From: Prevotella sp. UBA7551
GTDB lineage: Bacteria > Bacteroidota > Bacteroidia > Bacteroidales > Bacteroidaceae
Reading direction: 5' to 3'
DNA: 21,960 nucleotides
Assembly: GCA_002479145.1 (NCBI GenBank)
Contig: DLLX01000046.1
Location: 1 to 21,960 of the forward strand
Of the stretch, positions 6,492 through 14,751 are shown in pieces. The position numbers and the translations under genes were made by a program. Each line of letters opens with the position of its first letter. Position 1 is the stretch's first letter. The notes beneath the pieces were generated by a model that had not been told where the DNA came from, searched no databases, and saw nothing but the letters and a program-made list of their open reading frames with translations.

Positions 6492-8537
6492 CTACCTGTG
6501 CCTGTTCTTAGCATTGTGTCGTTGGTTGTCCCACTCCATCGACGGTGTGTTACGACGTGACTGGTGACTCTGTTGGTGAGAATGGGAAGTATCTTTATAT
6601 GATTGACGACAAGTATCGGCAGCATTCTTTTGTCTTTTATCACCATGTCGCCTATTTCCTTTGTGACATTTTGGCGATGGAGCAACGCTACCATACAGGC
6701 GTTCAAGAATATCCAAACGCCCCAGACGGCGCAACTCGCGCTCTATGGCAGGTCGCTCCTCATGCTTGTACCAAAAGAAGAACATGCGTTGGGCGAGTTT
6801 CTCTTTTGTTGTCTTGGCCGAGAACACAGGCTCAAGGGTATAAGGATTGTACCCTGTATACCATGTCTCAGTAGAGACCGTCATCGGCGTGGGTGTAAAA
6901 TCCTGCACCTGTTCGAGATGAAAGTCCAAGTCTTTGGTTATCGCAGCCAGCTCTGCCATGTCCTCGGCATGACATCCAGGGTGGGAGGAAATGAAATAAG
7001 GGATGAGCTGTTGGTTTAACCCCTCCTCACGATTGATACGGTCGAAGACAGCTTTGAATCGATAGAAGAGGTCAAAGGACGGCTTGCGCATCAAGTTGAG
7101 CACATGGAGATTGGTGTGCTCGGGTGCCACCTTCAGGCGTCCGCTGACATGACGGGTGATAAGTTCACGCGTGTATTCCGCTGCTGACTGATTGGCCTTT
7201 TCGTCCTTTCCCCGATGGAGCAGCAGGTCGTAGCGTACGCCTGACCCAATGAAGCTTTTCTTGATACCAGGCAATGCATCTACGGCATGGTAGATATCGA
7301 GCAGTTTTTGGTGGTTCGTATCGAGGTTTGGGCAAACCTGTGGATGGATACACGAGGGACGCTTACAGTGCTCACACGCCTTTGTATTACGCCCGTGCAT
7401 GCCGTACATATTCGCCGAAGGCCCTCCGAGATCCGAGAGATAGCCTTTGAAACCTGGCATATCAACCACCTTGCGTACTTCGCGCAATATACTTTCCTTT
7501 GAACGGCAGGAGATGAATTTGCCCTGATGGGCAGAAATGGTACAGAAGGCGCAGCCCCCAAAGCAGCCGCGATGAATGTTGACACTGAACTTGATCATCT
7601 CGAAAGCTGGTATCGTCTTGCCCTTATATTTCGGATGAGGATAGCGGGTATAGGGTAAATCGAATGAAGCATCGAGTTCTTCGGTTGTCATAGGTGGGTA
7701 TGGCGGATTGACAACGGCGTACAACCCGTCAACCTCTTGTAACATACGGCTTGCATGGCGTTTGTTGGACTCTTCCTCTATGTGCCGGAAGTTTTCGGCC
7801 TGGCACTTCTTGTTTCTTAGGCACTCTGAATGGGAATGGAGCACTATGTCATCGTCTTTGATTCCTCCAGGGATCTCGCTGGGCTTGGACAGAAAAACTG
7901 TCTGCGGCACATCTCGCACTTCTTGGATTGTACATCCTTCCTCCAACTTACGTGCTATTGCTACAACCTGCTTTTCCCCCATGCCATAGATGAGGAGGTC
8001 AGCTCCTGAATCGCAGAGGATACACCTCATAAGACAATCCTTCCAATAGTCATAATGAGTAAGGCGACGCATACTTGCCTCGATGCCTCCAAGCACAACG
8101 GGGACTTCGGGAAAGATTCCTTTCAGAATCTTGGTGTAAACAATCGTAGGATATTCTGGCCGCTTGTCATGCCTTCCATCTGGAGAATACTCGTCACGGG
8201 AGCGAAGCCTGCGGTTGGCTGTGTATTTGTTTACCATAGAATCCATGGCTCCTGGAGCTATGCCAAAGAACAAGCGTGGTCGCCCCAGCTTTTTGAAATC
8301 TCGATAATCGCCATGCCAATCGGGCTGCGGGACTATGGCCACGCGATAGCCTGCAGCCTCCAATGTGCGCCCAATTACAGCTACACCAAATGAAGGATGG
8401 TCAATATAGGCATCACCAGAAAAGAGAATAACATCCAGTTCGTCCCATCCACGCAGCTCACATTCTTTCTTCGTCGTAGGGAGGAAGTCGGTTAGTTGTA
8501 GATGGGACGTCTCGTCGTTGCTTAATTTTGCTGTCAT
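6492..8537 (-). CDS. YgiQ family radical SAM protein
   Basis: A 681-residue radical S-adenosylmethionine enzyme of the YgiQ/UPF0313 family. The N-terminal part (LPTTKKECELRGWDELDVILFSGDAYIDHPSFG, written here in two overlapping blocks: LPTTKKECELRGW and DVILFSGDAYIDHPSFG) is the family hallmark and resembles a cobalamin-binding-type fold. The 4Fe-4S cluster motif is Cys325/Cys329/Cys332 in RGCFGGCAFCTISAHQGK. Further family blocks are PEVPVVLGGIEASMRR, KPSFDLFYRFKAVFD and SSHPGCHAEDMAELA. The last 65 or so residues form a His/Arg/Asn/Gln-rich, probably disordered tail. The reaction is not known from sequence. The gene lies 93 nt behind the 107-residue conserved protein on the same strand and may be transcribed with it. 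Confidence 0.94.
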   Translation of the reverse strand: MTAKLSNDETSHLQLTDFLPTTKKECELRGWDELDVILFSGDAYIDHPSFGVAVIGRTLEAAGYRVAIVPQPDWHGDYRDFKKLGRPRLFFGIAPGAMDSMVNKYTANRRLRSRDEYSPDGRHDKRPEYPTIVYTKILKGIFPEVPVVLGGIEASMRRLTHYDYWKDCLMRCILCDSGADLLIYGMGEKQVVAIARKLEEGCTIQEVRDVPQTVFLSKPSEIPGGIKDDDIVLHSHSECLRNKKCQAENFRHIEEESNKRHASRMLQEVDGLYAVVNPPYPPMTTEELDASFDLPYTRYPHPKYKGKTIPAFEMIKFSVNIHRGCFGGCAFCTISAHQGKFISCRSKESILREVRKVVDMPGFKGYLSDLGGPSANMYGMHGRNTKACEHCKRPSCIHPQVCPNLDTNHQKLLDIYHAVDALPGIKKSFIGSGVRYDLLLHRGKDEKANQSAAEYTRELITRHVSGRLKVAPEHTNLHVLNLMRKPSFDLFYRFKAVFDRINREEGLNQQLIPYFISSHPGCHAEDMAELAAITKDLDFHLEQVQDFTPTPMTVSTETWYTGYNPYTLEPVFSAKTTKEKLAQRMFFFWYKHEERPAIERELRRLGRLDILERLYGSVAPSPKCHKGNRRHGDKRQKNAADTCRQSYKDTSHSHQQSHQSRRNTPSMEWDNQRHNAKNRHR

Positions 8538-8630
8538 TATTTATAACGTGATAAGAGATAGGAAAACTTACCCATGGTGCTTCCGCTAAGCAAGAATCCT
8601 GTATCATGTGCAGAAAGGAGAACTTGGTTA

Positions 8631-8954
8631 TTACTCTTCTGCTTCCTCAGCAACTTTTGCCTGTCGTCCTCGTTCCTTGTAGAGCTGGATGAGATGTTCA
8701 AGCCCAATGGCCTTCATGTTCTGATTGTACACCACATCGAGACAAAGGTCGAGAAGTGCTTTATCCGCTCCGTGCTCCGACTCAAGCAAGGAACGGGTAT
8801 GGAGTTTCAATTTTTCTACAACTGCCTCGTTGACGATACCGTTGGAATCGACCAGATGATTGAGCAAACCATACTTGTGGAGGGTTGCGAGGTGGTCGTC
8901 CGTCACCTCAATGATGCGTGTGCCAGAGGCGTTAGCCTTGATTTTGTATGCCAT
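8631..8954 (-). CDS. Conserved small protein of unknown function
   Basis: A 107-residue, soluble, mostly helical protein starting MAYKIKANASGTRIIEVTDD and ending in a charged tail (QAKVAEEAEE). It has an ordinary codon pattern, a clear start, and begins only 6 nt after the stop of the large secreted amidase-like gene, so translational coupling is likely. No signal peptide, membrane segment, Cys cluster or catalytic motif is seen. I do not recognise the family. The tight spacing is the main evidence that it is real; ygiQ follows after 93 nt. Confidence 0.75.
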   Translation of the reverse strand: MAYKIKANASGTRIIEVTDDHLATLHKYGLLNHLVDSNGIVNEAVVEKLKLHTRSLLESEHGADKALLDLCLDVVYNQNMKAIGLEHLIQLYKERGRQAKVAEEAEE

Positions 8955-8960
8955 GATTCT

Positions 8961-11579
8961 TTATCTTTTAGAAGTATTAGTATTTGATATCAAGAAGTTG
9001 AGGATACCTTGCATAAGAGTGTCGCGCATTTTGGCATCCTTAATGCACTCGAAAGGAAATGCCATTGTAAACGTTCGATACTCGTTTCCCTTGTAAGCAA
9101 TGGCCGCCAATCTTCCATCAGCATATTGCATTGCGCCAAAAGCCGCCCCTACCGGACGCACGACATCAGGATGCCAAGCAGCATAGTGATGCTCATTGAG
9201 CTGGCGATAGATGGTGAAAGAGCGCCCCAGCCCTGTTATCAGCTCCTCCGACTGGTCAAGGTTAGTTCCATTGAGGGCTGTTTTAAGATAATTGGCAAGC
9301 CATTGTTGCTCTTCATCGTTACTTGCATCTGATGCAATATACGCACCACTGGCGAGCAAGGAACCATGATGTGAGGAAAGATAATCTGCGATAAGGCTTC
9401 GAAGCCTTGCTGACATTGCCTTATAATGGAGCAAGCTGTGGCTATCGTCTTTCTCTAATCCAAGGAGTAAATCTACACAGTCATAGTCAGACAGACTGAC
9501 CAACCCCTGCTCTACCGCTCCGACAGAGCAGCTTACGACATTGAATTTTTGTGCCATAGCAATGGCATCAGCATGTGTCCGCACATAGTTGAACTCGTTT
9601 CCCGCAATGAACCGCCCCTCCAAGTCACTTCCGCAGTAGCCAAACCCGTCCGGACCATCCTTTCCATACTTCGTCTTGTCGAAATTGAGTTGATGGCCTG
9701 CCCATCCCGCCGTAACGCCATAACTGACTCCTGGGTCTTCATCTAAGTCAAATCCCTGTAAAGAGTCTCCATTGATTACAGCTGGTGAGGAAAGTCTATG
9801 AAATCCATTGATTACCAGAATGGTTCTCTTGGCACGAGAAGTATGGCTTGCAGAGAGCACCTCGGTGGGGAAACTCTCTCCGCCTGCATTACATGCCGTC
9901 ACCTTGAAATTATAGACCAAGCCTGGCGTCAGCTTCATTTCATAGTTTGTGCCACGCACGTTCACGCCATTGTCAAAGTCACCTGATTCAACAGCAGTGT
10001 AAACGTTGTAGGACGTTGGGCGTGCAGAAGGCTCCGTCTTATCGTTTGTCGCAGACCAAGCCAGACGCACTTTTCCACCTTTCGTCATGGTGATACGGAA
10101 ATGTGAAGGTGCAAGTGGAGAGACGACATATTGCGTTTTATGCATCCGAGCGGTGTAGCGGAGTATGGTCTTGTAGAAAGAACGCGCCATAGTGAATTTG
10201 AAATTAGGGTCAAGACCATAGCGCATATCTGTGAAATTCTGGTGTGAAAGCGTCTCGATGATAGCAGAAGGCACTTCAGGACAACGCGTCTCGCTGTAAT
10301 TTTTGTCCCATACGGAGCGCGTCGCCCATGATATCCCAAAACGGTCCTCAATATCACGCTGTGCGTTTTCCACCAATTCAGTGGCAAACTCCTTTGACGC
10401 CGCACGAGAGATGCCCGACCCAAGGGTCGTCTTACCGTCAGCCGTGGTTGTACAAATTCCCAAAGTACCGACCAACGAGTTGTCCAACTTGTACCCTGCA
10501 TCGCTGTGTACCGCCAGCTGTAACTCGAGAGGCACCCCCTTTCCCTCTTCATGTGGAACGTATGGGCTACCCCCCGCCAGCCAATTCAACATGGCTGAGC
10601 GGGCATTTAGGTCGTCATTGTAATCGTTGCTCTGATTAAACCGACTCACTACAGAACTGGGGGCACCAGCCCATTGGGTGTAATAGCGGGCTGCTTCAAG
10701 CGAACGCAGGAAACCACTGGTACTGCCGCCACGCACTATGTTGCCCATGCCGCCGCCAAATCGGACGGCATCGGCAGTCACCACACCCTTTGAATGGCTG
10801 TAATTGGTGAGTACCACACGATTGTACTCGCTCGAACCCTTGTCGAAATCAAACGTACCAAGATAAACCCAAGTTCCCCCACCCATCTGTTGATTGACAT
10901 GAAATGTCGTGGCTTGACCCTTATGGAAGACGGTGTATTCTGCATCTTCAACACTTTGGGGCAAGGTTTGGTAACTTACATAGACCGCATAGCGTCCAGC
11001 CTCGGGGAAATAAGGCTGGTAACTGGCTTCCGAAAGGCCCTTCCTACGTTTCCTGGATTTGACCTGGCGAGCAGTCCCAGCCGCAAAGGGATTCTCAAGA
11101 TCGGCATAGTTGCCAAGATGAAAAGCGAAGCCCGGATTTCCTGTAGGCTTCCAACTCTGCTTTAATGACAGCTCTTTATAACCACTCGTGCGCTGATCGT
11201 TGTCCACGATCACCTCATTGCGTTGCCAATCTCGCTCGCGAGGAGTGAAGACAACAGCCCCTGCGTTTTCCAACATGGGAATAAGATAGGGAATTACGAT
11301 GGTCTGAGTAAACAGGTCTTCGGTTGTACAGAAAAGATAAGGCCGTTGCCAACACCACTTTCCCTTACCTATATCGTAGTAGCGGCCATGACTTGCCCAC
11401 AAAGAAAGATGTCGCCCATTTAGTCCTAAGCTTATAGTATTAGGACGTGAGATGTTCTCAACCCAAGGCTTTCCTTTGTAGTGAATCTTTCCCCAAGCCA
11501 TCATCTGGGCAGAGCATGGGGAAAACAAGGCGGCGACTAACAGTGTTGCCAACATCTTTCTATGTATGATGAGTCTCAT
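8961..11579 (-). CDS. Secreted amidase-like protein with golvesin-type insert and FN3 domain
   Basis: An 872-residue exported protein of the kind often labelled xanthan lyase in Bacteroidetes, although it looks like a peptidoglycan amidase. A signal peptide ends near PCSAQ (25). An amidase-3-like first half (LNGRHLSLWASHGRYYD, His64; TIVIPYLIPMLENAGAVV) is interrupted by a golvesin C-terminal-like beta domain at about 140-280 (YAVYVSYQTLP, GGGTWVYLGTFDFDKG, VVTADAVRFGGG). The amidase resumes with LQLAVHSDAG (His358) and VPSAIIETLSHQN (Glu442). An FN3 domain follows at about 487-590, then a C-terminal domain resembling a class I glutamine-amidotransferase/ThuA fold (ILVINGFHRLSSPAV onward). 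Probable role: periplasmic or surface hydrolase acting on wall or glycan; the substrate is uncertain. The 107-residue gene follows 6 nt downstream. Confidence 0.82.
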   Translation of the reverse strand: MRLIIHRKMLATLLVAALFSPCSAQMMAWGKIHYKGKPWVENISRPNTISLGLNGRHLSLWASHGRYYDIGKGKWCWQRPYLFCTTEDLFTQTIVIPYLIPMLENAGAVVFTPRERDWQRNEVIVDNDQRTSGYKELSLKQSWKPTGNPGFAFHLGNYADLENPFAAGTARQVKSRKRRKGLSEASYQPYFPEAGRYAVYVSYQTLPQSVEDAEYTVFHKGQATTFHVNQQMGGGTWVYLGTFDFDKGSSEYNRVVLTNYSHSKGVVTADAVRFGGGMGNIVRGGSTSGFLRSLEAARYYTQWAGAPSSVVSRFNQSNDYNDDLNARSAMLNWLAGGSPYVPHEEGKGVPLELQLAVHSDAGYKLDNSLVGTLGICTTTADGKTTLGSGISRAASKEFATELVENAQRDIEDRFGISWATRSVWDKNYSETRCPEVPSAIIETLSHQNFTDMRYGLDPNFKFTMARSFYKTILRYTARMHKTQYVVSPLAPSHFRITMTKGGKVRLAWSATNDKTEPSARPTSYNVYTAVESGDFDNGVNVRGTNYEMKLTPGLVYNFKVTACNAGGESFPTEVLSASHTSRAKRTILVINGFHRLSSPAVINGDSLQGFDLDEDPGVSYGVTAGWAGHQLNFDKTKYGKDGPDGFGYCGSDLEGRFIAGNEFNYVRTHADAIAMAQKFNVVSCSVGAVEQGLVSLSDYDCVDLLLGLEKDDSHSLLHYKAMSARLRSLIADYLSSHHGSLLASGAYIASDASNDEEQQWLANYLKTALNGTNLDQSEELITGLGRSFTIYRQLNEHHYAAWHPDVVRPVGAAFGAMQYADGRLAAIAYKGNEYRTFTMAFPFECIKDAKMRDTLMQGILNFLISNTNTSKR

Positions 11580-11604
11580 AGTTGTTCTCTTTATGACAAT
11601 TCCT

Positions 11605-11612
11605 CAAAAGTA
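11605..11612 (-). promoter_or_regulatory. Candidate -7 box for the amidase-like gene
   Basis: On the minus strand this reads TACTTTTG (TAnnTTTG), 26 nt before the ATG at 11579. The -33 region has no TTTG. Confidence 0.45.
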
Positions 11613-11679
11613 GATAGAGACATAAGCGAGCTTCTTCGATGTATTAAAGGGATATGGAATAGCAACGCTTGCAATCGCA

Positions 11680-12234
11680 TCAGATCTCTCCCACAGTAAA
11701 TTTATCGGGGTTCTTGCCTTTGAAATCTTTGAAATATAATTTGATTTCACGCATATCCTTGTCTACATTCCCCGTAGGGACAATCACTTTCGTTGATACA
11801 ATGAGTTTCTTCTCGTAGTCGAGGGCATATAAAATGATGGGAAGATTGGCCTTTAAGGCAATAAAGTAAAATCCTTTTTTCCAATCAGGATTCAACGACC
11901 TTGTTCCTTCTGGTGTGACGCAAATCATGAACTGATTGGCCTTGAGTGCCGTTTCCGCTAATTTGTCGGTAAGCGAAGAGTGACGATCCCGCCAAACAGG
12001 GATGCCTCCGAGGTGACGAAATATAGGCCCCAGTGGCCAAAAGAACCACTCCCGCTTCATGAGGAAGTTGCTTCTGAAGCCCTCGGCATGCGAAAAAAGG
12101 ATACCGATAACAAAGTCCCAATTGCTGGTATGGGGAGCAAGGCATATAATTCCCTTGTTGGGAAGTTGGGTGACAATCTCCTTTTTCCATCCCATGAGAT
12201 GATAAAGCAAAAATCTACAAATGCTGCTTAACAT
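11680..12234 (-). CDS. 1-acyl-glycerol-3-phosphate acyltransferase-like protein (PlsC family)
   Basis: A membrane-associated acyltransferase, about 184 residues from the chosen start. The catalytic HX4D motif is HTSNWD in ICLAPHTSNWDFVIG, the second block is GGIPVWRDR, and the third is VTPEGTRSLNPDWKKGFYFIA, all in the correct order for the PlsC superfamily, which acylates lysophospholipids or related acceptors. I start at MLSSICRFLLYHLMGWKK (12234), since relatives have about 14 residues before GWK. An ATG at 12294 would add 20 residues. A TATATTTG -7-like box (minus strand, 12237-12244) lies right next to the 12234 ATG; if it is a promoter, the message would be leaderless or translation would start at the ATG at 12195. 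Fold assignment is secure; the acceptor and start are not. Confidence 0.86.
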   Translation of the reverse strand: MLSSICRFLLYHLMGWKKEIVTQLPNKGIICLAPHTSNWDFVIGILFSHAEGFRSNFLMKREWFFWPLGPIFRHLGGIPVWRDRHSSLTDKLAETALKANQFMICVTPEGTRSLNPDWKKGFYFIALKANLPIILYALDYEKKLIVSTKVIVPTGNVDKDMREIKLYFKDFKGKNPDKFTVGEI

Positions 12235-12384
12235 TGCAAATATAATTTCTACTGACCCTAAAACTTTCAAACATGATTCAAGAGGAGTCATCACATTGTA
12301 AATCCATCTTTAGAGCCAATCCTGAATCAGACTCCTAATGATTGACTATGCGAGGACTTACTGCTCCTTAAATCATATTAATAT

Positions 12385-12442
12385 GGAGGAAAATAGACCT
12401 AAGCAAATAATGTAAGGTCTTCTATATGACAAACAATCCTCC
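12385..12442 (-). terminator. Nested inverted repeats downstream of the 90-residue gene
   Basis: AGACCT (12395-12400) pairs with AGGTCT (12415-12420), flanked by an outer pair GGAGGA (12385-12390) and TCCTCC (12437-12442). On the minus strand the inner hairpin is followed by ATTTT. It begins 19 nt after the stop of the gene at 12461, so it is a plausible terminator. The loops are long, which limits confidence. Confidence 0.4.
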
Positions 12443-12460
12443 GCCAAAAGGCATCTTCGA

Positions 12461-12733
12461 CTAATGAAGAGCGTTAATCTGGTCTATCAAGGCGTTGATA
12501 TCCTTATGAAAACGGGTTGTGAGATCCTTGAAATAAACGCTGGCCTTCATTCCTGGCTCCACATGCGAAACACGACAAACATAACTGCTGTGCATGGCAA
12601 GGATGGAGGCAAGCAAGTTTTTTACGTCATCAGAGTTGGGTGTACTATTATATAATGACGCTGCCATACATTCCGCAAACAAATCACTACAAATGTAGTT
12701 TATTGCACGTTTGAGTTCTCTTCTTTTTGCCAT
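12461..12733 (-). CDS. Conserved Bacteroidetes small protein of unknown function
   Basis: A 90-residue, helical, soluble protein beginning MAKRRELKRAINYICSDLFAECMAASLY. The pattern (basic start, NYIC-LF-EC-AA) is one I associate with a widespread uncharacterised Bacteroidetes protein, but I cannot name a domain. Three Cys residues (15, 22, 53) are present without a metal-binding spacing. It has its own strong promoter (12774-12804) and a possible terminator, so it is probably a single-gene unit divergent from pfp. Its function is unknown. Confidence 0.82.
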   Translation of the reverse strand: MAKRRELKRAINYICSDLFAECMAASLYNSTPNSDDVKNLLASILAMHSSYVCRVSHVEPGMKASVYFKDLTTRFHKDINALIDQINALH

Positions 12734-12773
12734 AATTCTGTTTCTAAATAAATTTTGAATGCTTTTAATGGTT

Positions 12774-12804
12774 CAAAGATAGAGAAAAAAAGCTGAACGG
12801 CAAA
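12774..12804 (-). promoter_or_regulatory. Bacteroidetes-type promoter for the 90-residue gene
   Basis: On the minus strand TTTG (12801-12804) is followed after 19 nt by TATCTTTG (12774-12781), a full match in sequence and spacing. The transcript would begin about 35 nt before the ATG at 12733. It lies back to back with the pfp promoter. Confidence 0.75.
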
Positions 12805-12849
12805 CAATAGAAGGAAAAAACTTTTTGAATTTGGTTTTTAACTGGTTTC

Positions 12850-12882
12850 TTGCCGGTATCCAACAAAAAAAATATAACTTTG
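12850..12882 (+). promoter_or_regulatory. Bacteroidetes-type promoter for pfp
   Basis: TTG at 12850-12852, then 22 nt, then TAACTTTG (12875-12882), matching TAnnTTTG. The predicted start near 12888 leaves a 5' leader of about 54 nt before the ATG at 12942. Confidence 0.6.
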
Positions 12883-12941
12883 CAAAAGAATACAGCTTCG
12901 AGTCAAGAAGCAGGATTAGTCATTACAAATAGATACGTTCT

Positions 12942-14600
12942 ATGGAAATAAGCGCTTTACAGAATGGGAGAGCTGCATACCAGCCAAAGCTGCCAAAGGC
13001 TCTCTGTGGTGCTGTCAAGGTAAAAGAAGGTAAGCCCACGAATAGCGTGGACAATCAGGAAGAAATCAAAAAATTGTTTCCCAACACATACGGCCTGCCG
13101 CTTATTAGCTTTGAGTCGGGCACGGAGATGCTTGAGAAAAGGATCAACGTCGGTGTCATCCTATCAGGAGGACAGGCTCCTGGCGGGCACAATGTCATCA
13201 GCGGTCTCTTTGATGCTTTGAAGAAACTGAATCCCGAAAACCGTCTTTATGGATTCCTCATGGGACCCAGTGGATTGGTGGAGCATAATTACAAGGAGAT
13301 AACGGCAGAGTTTTTGCAGCAATATCGCAACACTGGCGGCTTCGACATGATAGGATCTGGACGAACGAAGTTAGACCAAGTGGAGCAGTTTGAGAAGGGA
13401 ATAGAGGTTCTCCAACAACTTAATATCCATGCACTTGTTATCATCGGAGGCGACGACTCCAATACAAATGCCTGCATTTTGGCCGAGTATTATGCCGCCA
13501 AGCATTATGGGGTGCAGGTAATCGGATGCCCCAAAACCATCGACGGCGACATGAAAAACGACCAGGTTGAGACTTCATTTGGTTTTGACACGGCCGCCAA
13601 GACCTATTCGGAGTTAATTGGCAACATTGAGCGCGACTGCAATTCGGCACGTAAATACTGGCACTTTATCAAGCTCATGGGGCGCTCTGCCTCACATATT
13701 GCTCTGGAATGCGCTTTGCAAACACACCCCAATATTTGTTTAATTTCAGAAGAGATTAAGCAGAAGGATTTGTCCTTGAATGACATCGTGGAATATATCG
13801 CCACGATAGTGGCACATCGTGCCGCACAAGGCAACAACTTTGGGGTGGTACTGGTGCCTGAAGGGCTGATAGAGTTTATTCCAGCCATCGGACGACTAAT
13901 TAGGGAACTCAATGAATTGCTGGCTACCCAGGGTGACGAGTATCGTAACCTTGACGAAGAAGCACAATGGGATTACATACTCAATCACCTGTCAGGAAAG
14001 AACCGGTCTACCTTTGCCACCCTGACAAAAGACGTGGCTCTCCAGCTTTCTCTTGACCGCGACCCTCACGGAAACGTCCCCGTGTCGCTAATAGAAACTG
14101 AAAAATTACTTTCAGAGATGGTAGGAGCGAAACTTACTGAGTGGAAAAAGGAAGGGCGGTTCGTAGGAAAGTATGCTGCACAACACCATTTCTTTGGCTA
14201 TGAAGGACGCTGTGCGGCACCTTCCAATTTTGATGCCGATTACTGCTATGCACTCGGAACGAGCGCAGCCATGCTTATTGCCTGTGGAAAGACTGGGTAT
14301 ATGGCTATTGTGAAAAACCTTACGGACAAATCAGAAAACTGGCAACCTGGGGGTGTTCCCATGACGATGATGATGAACATAGAACGCAGAAATGGAAAGC
14401 ATAACCCCGTAATCCGCAAGTCTCTCGTCAATCTAAATGGTCGACCATTTCAGGAGTTTGCATCCAAGCGAGAGGAATGGGCACGCAAGACATGCTATCT
14501 TTATCCAGGTCCTGTGCAATACTGGGGACCGTCAGAAGTCTGCGACCAAACCACCCGCACATTGATGTTGGAGCATGAAGACAGAATACTAACGCAATAG
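12942..14600 (+). CDS. pfp: PPi-dependent 6-phosphofructokinase (diphosphate--fructose-6-phosphate 1-phosphotransferase)
   Basis: A 552-residue cytoplasmic glycolytic enzyme of the long PFP clade. It reversibly phosphorylates fructose 6-phosphate with pyrophosphate. Visible motifs are GVILSGGQAPGGHNVISGL (71-89), IIGGDDSNTNA (167-177, with Asp in the position that is Gly in ATP-dependent enzymes, a mark of PPi use) and CPKTIDGDMKND (196-207, the TIDGD catalytic loop with the Lys typical of PPi enzymes). The length matches the 550-residue Bacteroidetes and plant-like forms. It is transcribed alone from its own promoter and closed by the hairpin at 14618-14669. Confidence 0.95.
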   Translation: MEISALQNGRAAYQPKLPKALCGAVKVKEGKPTNSVDNQEEIKKLFPNTYGLPLISFESGTEMLEKRINVGVILSGGQAPGGHNVISGLFDALKKLNPENRLYGFLMGPSGLVEHNYKEITAEFLQQYRNTGGFDMIGSGRTKLDQVEQFEKGIEVLQQLNIHALVIIGGDDSNTNACILAEYYAAKHYGVQVIGCPKTIDGDMKNDQVETSFGFDTAAKTYSELIGNIERDCNSARKYWHFIKLMGRSASHIALECALQTHPNICLISEEIKQKDLSLNDIVEYIATIVAHRAAQGNNFGVVLVPEGLIEFIPAIGRLIRELNELLATQGDEYRNLDEEAQWDYILNHLSGKNRSTFATLTKDVALQLSLDRDPHGNVPVSLIETEKLLSEMVGAKLTEWKKEGRFVGKYAAQHHFFGYEGRCAAPSNFDADYCYALGTSAAMLIACGKTGYMAIVKNLTDKSENWQPGGVPMTMMMNIERRNGKHNPVIRKSLVNLNGRPFQEFASKREEWARKTCYLYPGPVQYWGPSEVCDQTTRTLMLEHEDRILTQ

Positions 14601-14617
14601 TAAAAGAATTTAAGACT

Positions 14618-14669
14618 GCCTTCTCTCATCCTCGTTATTACAGAGGTGAACAATGAGGATGAGAGAGGC
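14618..14669 (+). terminator. Strong hairpin after pfp
   Basis: An 11-bp perfect stem, CTCTCATCCTC (14623-14633) with GAGGATGAGAG (14655-14665), extended inwards by a TT/AA pair and outwards by GCC/GGC. It begins 17 nt after the pfp stop. No T-run follows. It is most likely a terminator or an mRNA 3'-end stabiliser. Confidence 0.65.
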
Positions 14670-14751
14670 CGGTTGAAAGGTCTGTTGTTACCCCACCCCA
14701 TCGCCACAAAGGCAAAGTCCGCACCATATCATTCCACCTTAACCTGAGAAT

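Noticed and set aside
6137..6560. Short frames on both strands in the gene-free stretch
   Set aside because: They are 61-72 codons with random-looking composition, no promoter at the right distance, no motif, and partly overlap each other or the ygiQ end.
10085..10552. A 155-codon minus-strand frame within the amidase-like gene
   Set aside because: It is a different frame of the same strand, Arg/Ser/Leu-rich, inside a gene with clear amidase motifs (HSDAG and IIETLSHQN).
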